Positions 7,510-8,399 of a stretch of DNA of 8,399 bases are shown here, piece by piece. The notes under the pieces were generated by a model. It saw nothing but the letters and a program-made list of their open reading frames with translations. It made no database searches and had not been told where the DNA came from. This DNA comes from an uncultured Bacilli bacterium (GTDB taxonomy: Bacteria > Bacillota_I > Bacilli_A > RF39 > UBA660). A program made the position numbers and the translations under genes. The stretch's first letter is position 1. Each line of letters starts with the position of its first letter. The stretch lies in the NCBI GenBank assembly GCA_944359595.1, contig CALVSV010000089.1, positions 1-8,399 of the forward strand, read 5' to 3'.

Positions 7510-8399
7510 ATGGCTATTTATTATAGTAAAGTAAGTAAGGAATTAAAAGATTATTTTAAAATTTTAGAGCCTAATTTCCCGGAATGGTTAAACGAATATA
7601 TAGATACGAAAGAATTATTAACACAACAATATATCAGTGTTACTAATGGTACTATATATTCTGATTTATTTAAAAGTGATTTTTTCTTTTCAAGTTTAGA
7701 TCATTCTGTAGCAGTTGCTCTAATTATTTGGCATTTTACTCATGATAAAAAACAGACTTTATCTGGGTTATTTCATGATATAGCCACACCCATATTTAAG
7801 CATTGTGTAGATTTTTTAAATGGAGATTATATGACACAAGAATCAACAGAAGATTTAACTACAGAAATAATCAAAAATTCTAAGGAAATTATGACCTTAT
7901 TAAAAAGAGATAAAATTAATATAGAAGAAGTGGACAATTATCATTTATATCCAATTGCAGATAATGATACTCCAAAACTATCTGCTGACAGATTAGAATA
8001 TTCTCTTTCAAATGCTTTGTTTGTATACAAATTGTTAGATTTCGAAAGTATTAAAGAAATTTATGATGATATAGAGATTCAATCAAATGAAAAAAATGAA
8101 ATAGAGCTCGGTTTTAAAACTAAAAAAATAGCTATGGATTTTGTAAAAGTTACAAGCAGATTATCCATTATATATCGTGAAGATAGAACTAGATATTCTA
8201 TGCAGTTACTGGCAGATATTTTAAAAAGATTAAGTAATGAAAGAAAAATATCTAAAAAAGATTTATATGAATTAAAAGAAAGTGATGTAATTAGTATTAT
8301 AGAAAATTCTAAATATAATAACATATTTAATATTTGGAAAAATGCAAAGAAAGTAAAAATATCAAAAGAAGAACCTAAAGATGTTTACTATGTACATCA
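7510..8399 (+). CDS. HD-domain phosphohydrolase, 3' end beyond the window
   Basis: The frame stays open from the ATG at 7510 to the window end, giving 296 codons and no stop. AAGGGA (7494-7499) sits 10 bases before the start; an ATG at 7501 hits a stop after two codons. The N-terminal half contains an HD domain with H65 (LDHSVAVALIIWHF), H89-D90 (GLFHDIATP), H98 (FKHCVDF) and a later D160 (LSADRLEY), the usual ligand order for a dinuclear metal phosphohydrolase. The GLFHDIATPIFKH segment followed by NGDY and the SADRLEYS segment is characteristic of a family of uncharacterised bacterial HD proteins. It shares no obvious similarity with the 6741-7298 HD protein outside the HD ligands. The far C terminus after about residue 240 is Lys/Ser-rich and unassigned. 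Its placement 33 bases after the small helical gene suggests the same operon. Substrate is unknown. Confidence 0.85.
   Translation, partial: MAIYYSKVSKELKDYFKILEPNFPEWLNEYIDTKELLTQQYISVTNGTIYSDLFKSDFFFSSLDHSVAVALIIWHFTHDKKQTLSGLFHDIATPIFKHCVDFLNGDYMTQESTEDLTTEIIKNSKEIMTLLKRDKINIEEVDNYHLYPIADNDTPKLSADRLEYSLSNALFVYKLLDFESIKEIYDDIEIQSNEKNEIELGFKTKKIAMDFVKVTSRLSIIYREDRTRYSMQLLADILKRLSNERKISKKDLYELKESDVISIIENSKYNNIFNIWKNAKKVKISKEEPKDVYYVH

Noticed and set aside
8079..8324. 81-codon minus-strand open frame inside the last HD gene
   Set aside because: It is fully covered by the plus-strand HD coding frame and reads as low-complexity Leu/Ser/Ile sequence, an antisense shadow.

Overview
The window is very AT-rich: roughly 15-30% GC in the housekeeping genes, with Asn/Lys/Ile-heavy proteins. 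It has strong AGGAGG-type ribosome binding sites and Bacillota-type DnaE, NusB and Tgt proteins. All twelve Trp codons I could read are TGG and no complete gene ends in TGA, so a standard bacterial code fits. The best guess is an uncultured low-GC gut Bacillota close to the Bacilli/RF39/Mollicutes-adjacent groups. This is inferred from protein style, not from a search.

Layout. (1) Bases 3-1298 (+) hold the 3' part of an exported surface protein. It has a TasA/camelysin-like module followed by a C-terminal module whose last part (about 1101-1260) differs sharply in GC and codon use, like a hypervariable or exchanged cassette. (2) A bidirectional hairpin terminator (1298-1328) separates it from a convergent unrecognised 256-aa gene (1314-2084, -). 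(3) A short divergent promoter region (2085-2196) serves that gene and the next operon. (4) tgt (2197-3333) and nusB (3320-3724) overlap by 14 bases and are probably translationally coupled. (5) dnaE (3802-6729) has its own extended -10 promoter. A long RNA hairpin would hide the dnaE Shine-Dalgarno site only in transcripts reading through from tgt-nusB. (6) Downstream of dnaE lie an HD-domain protein (6741-7298), a 52-aa all-helical protein made of two 22-residue repeats (7318-7476), and a second, larger HD-domain protein (7510 to the window end, incomplete). Gaps are 11, 19 and 33 bases, so this is probably one operon.

How the genes fit together. The central block is information processing: tRNA wobble modification (Tgt), transcription antitermination (NusB) and DNA synthesis (DnaE-type polymerase with a decayed PHP domain). 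The two HD proteins may act on nucleotides, but their substrates cannot be read from sequence. The left end is an accessory surface-protein locus. The most interesting signals are the dnaE leader hairpin with a promoter embedded in one arm, the NNY-codon-rich C-terminal cassette of the surface protein, the small UVR-like repeat protein between the HD genes, and an altered substrate loop in Tgt. No RNA genes, CRISPR arrays, insertion sequences or reverse transcriptase were seen.
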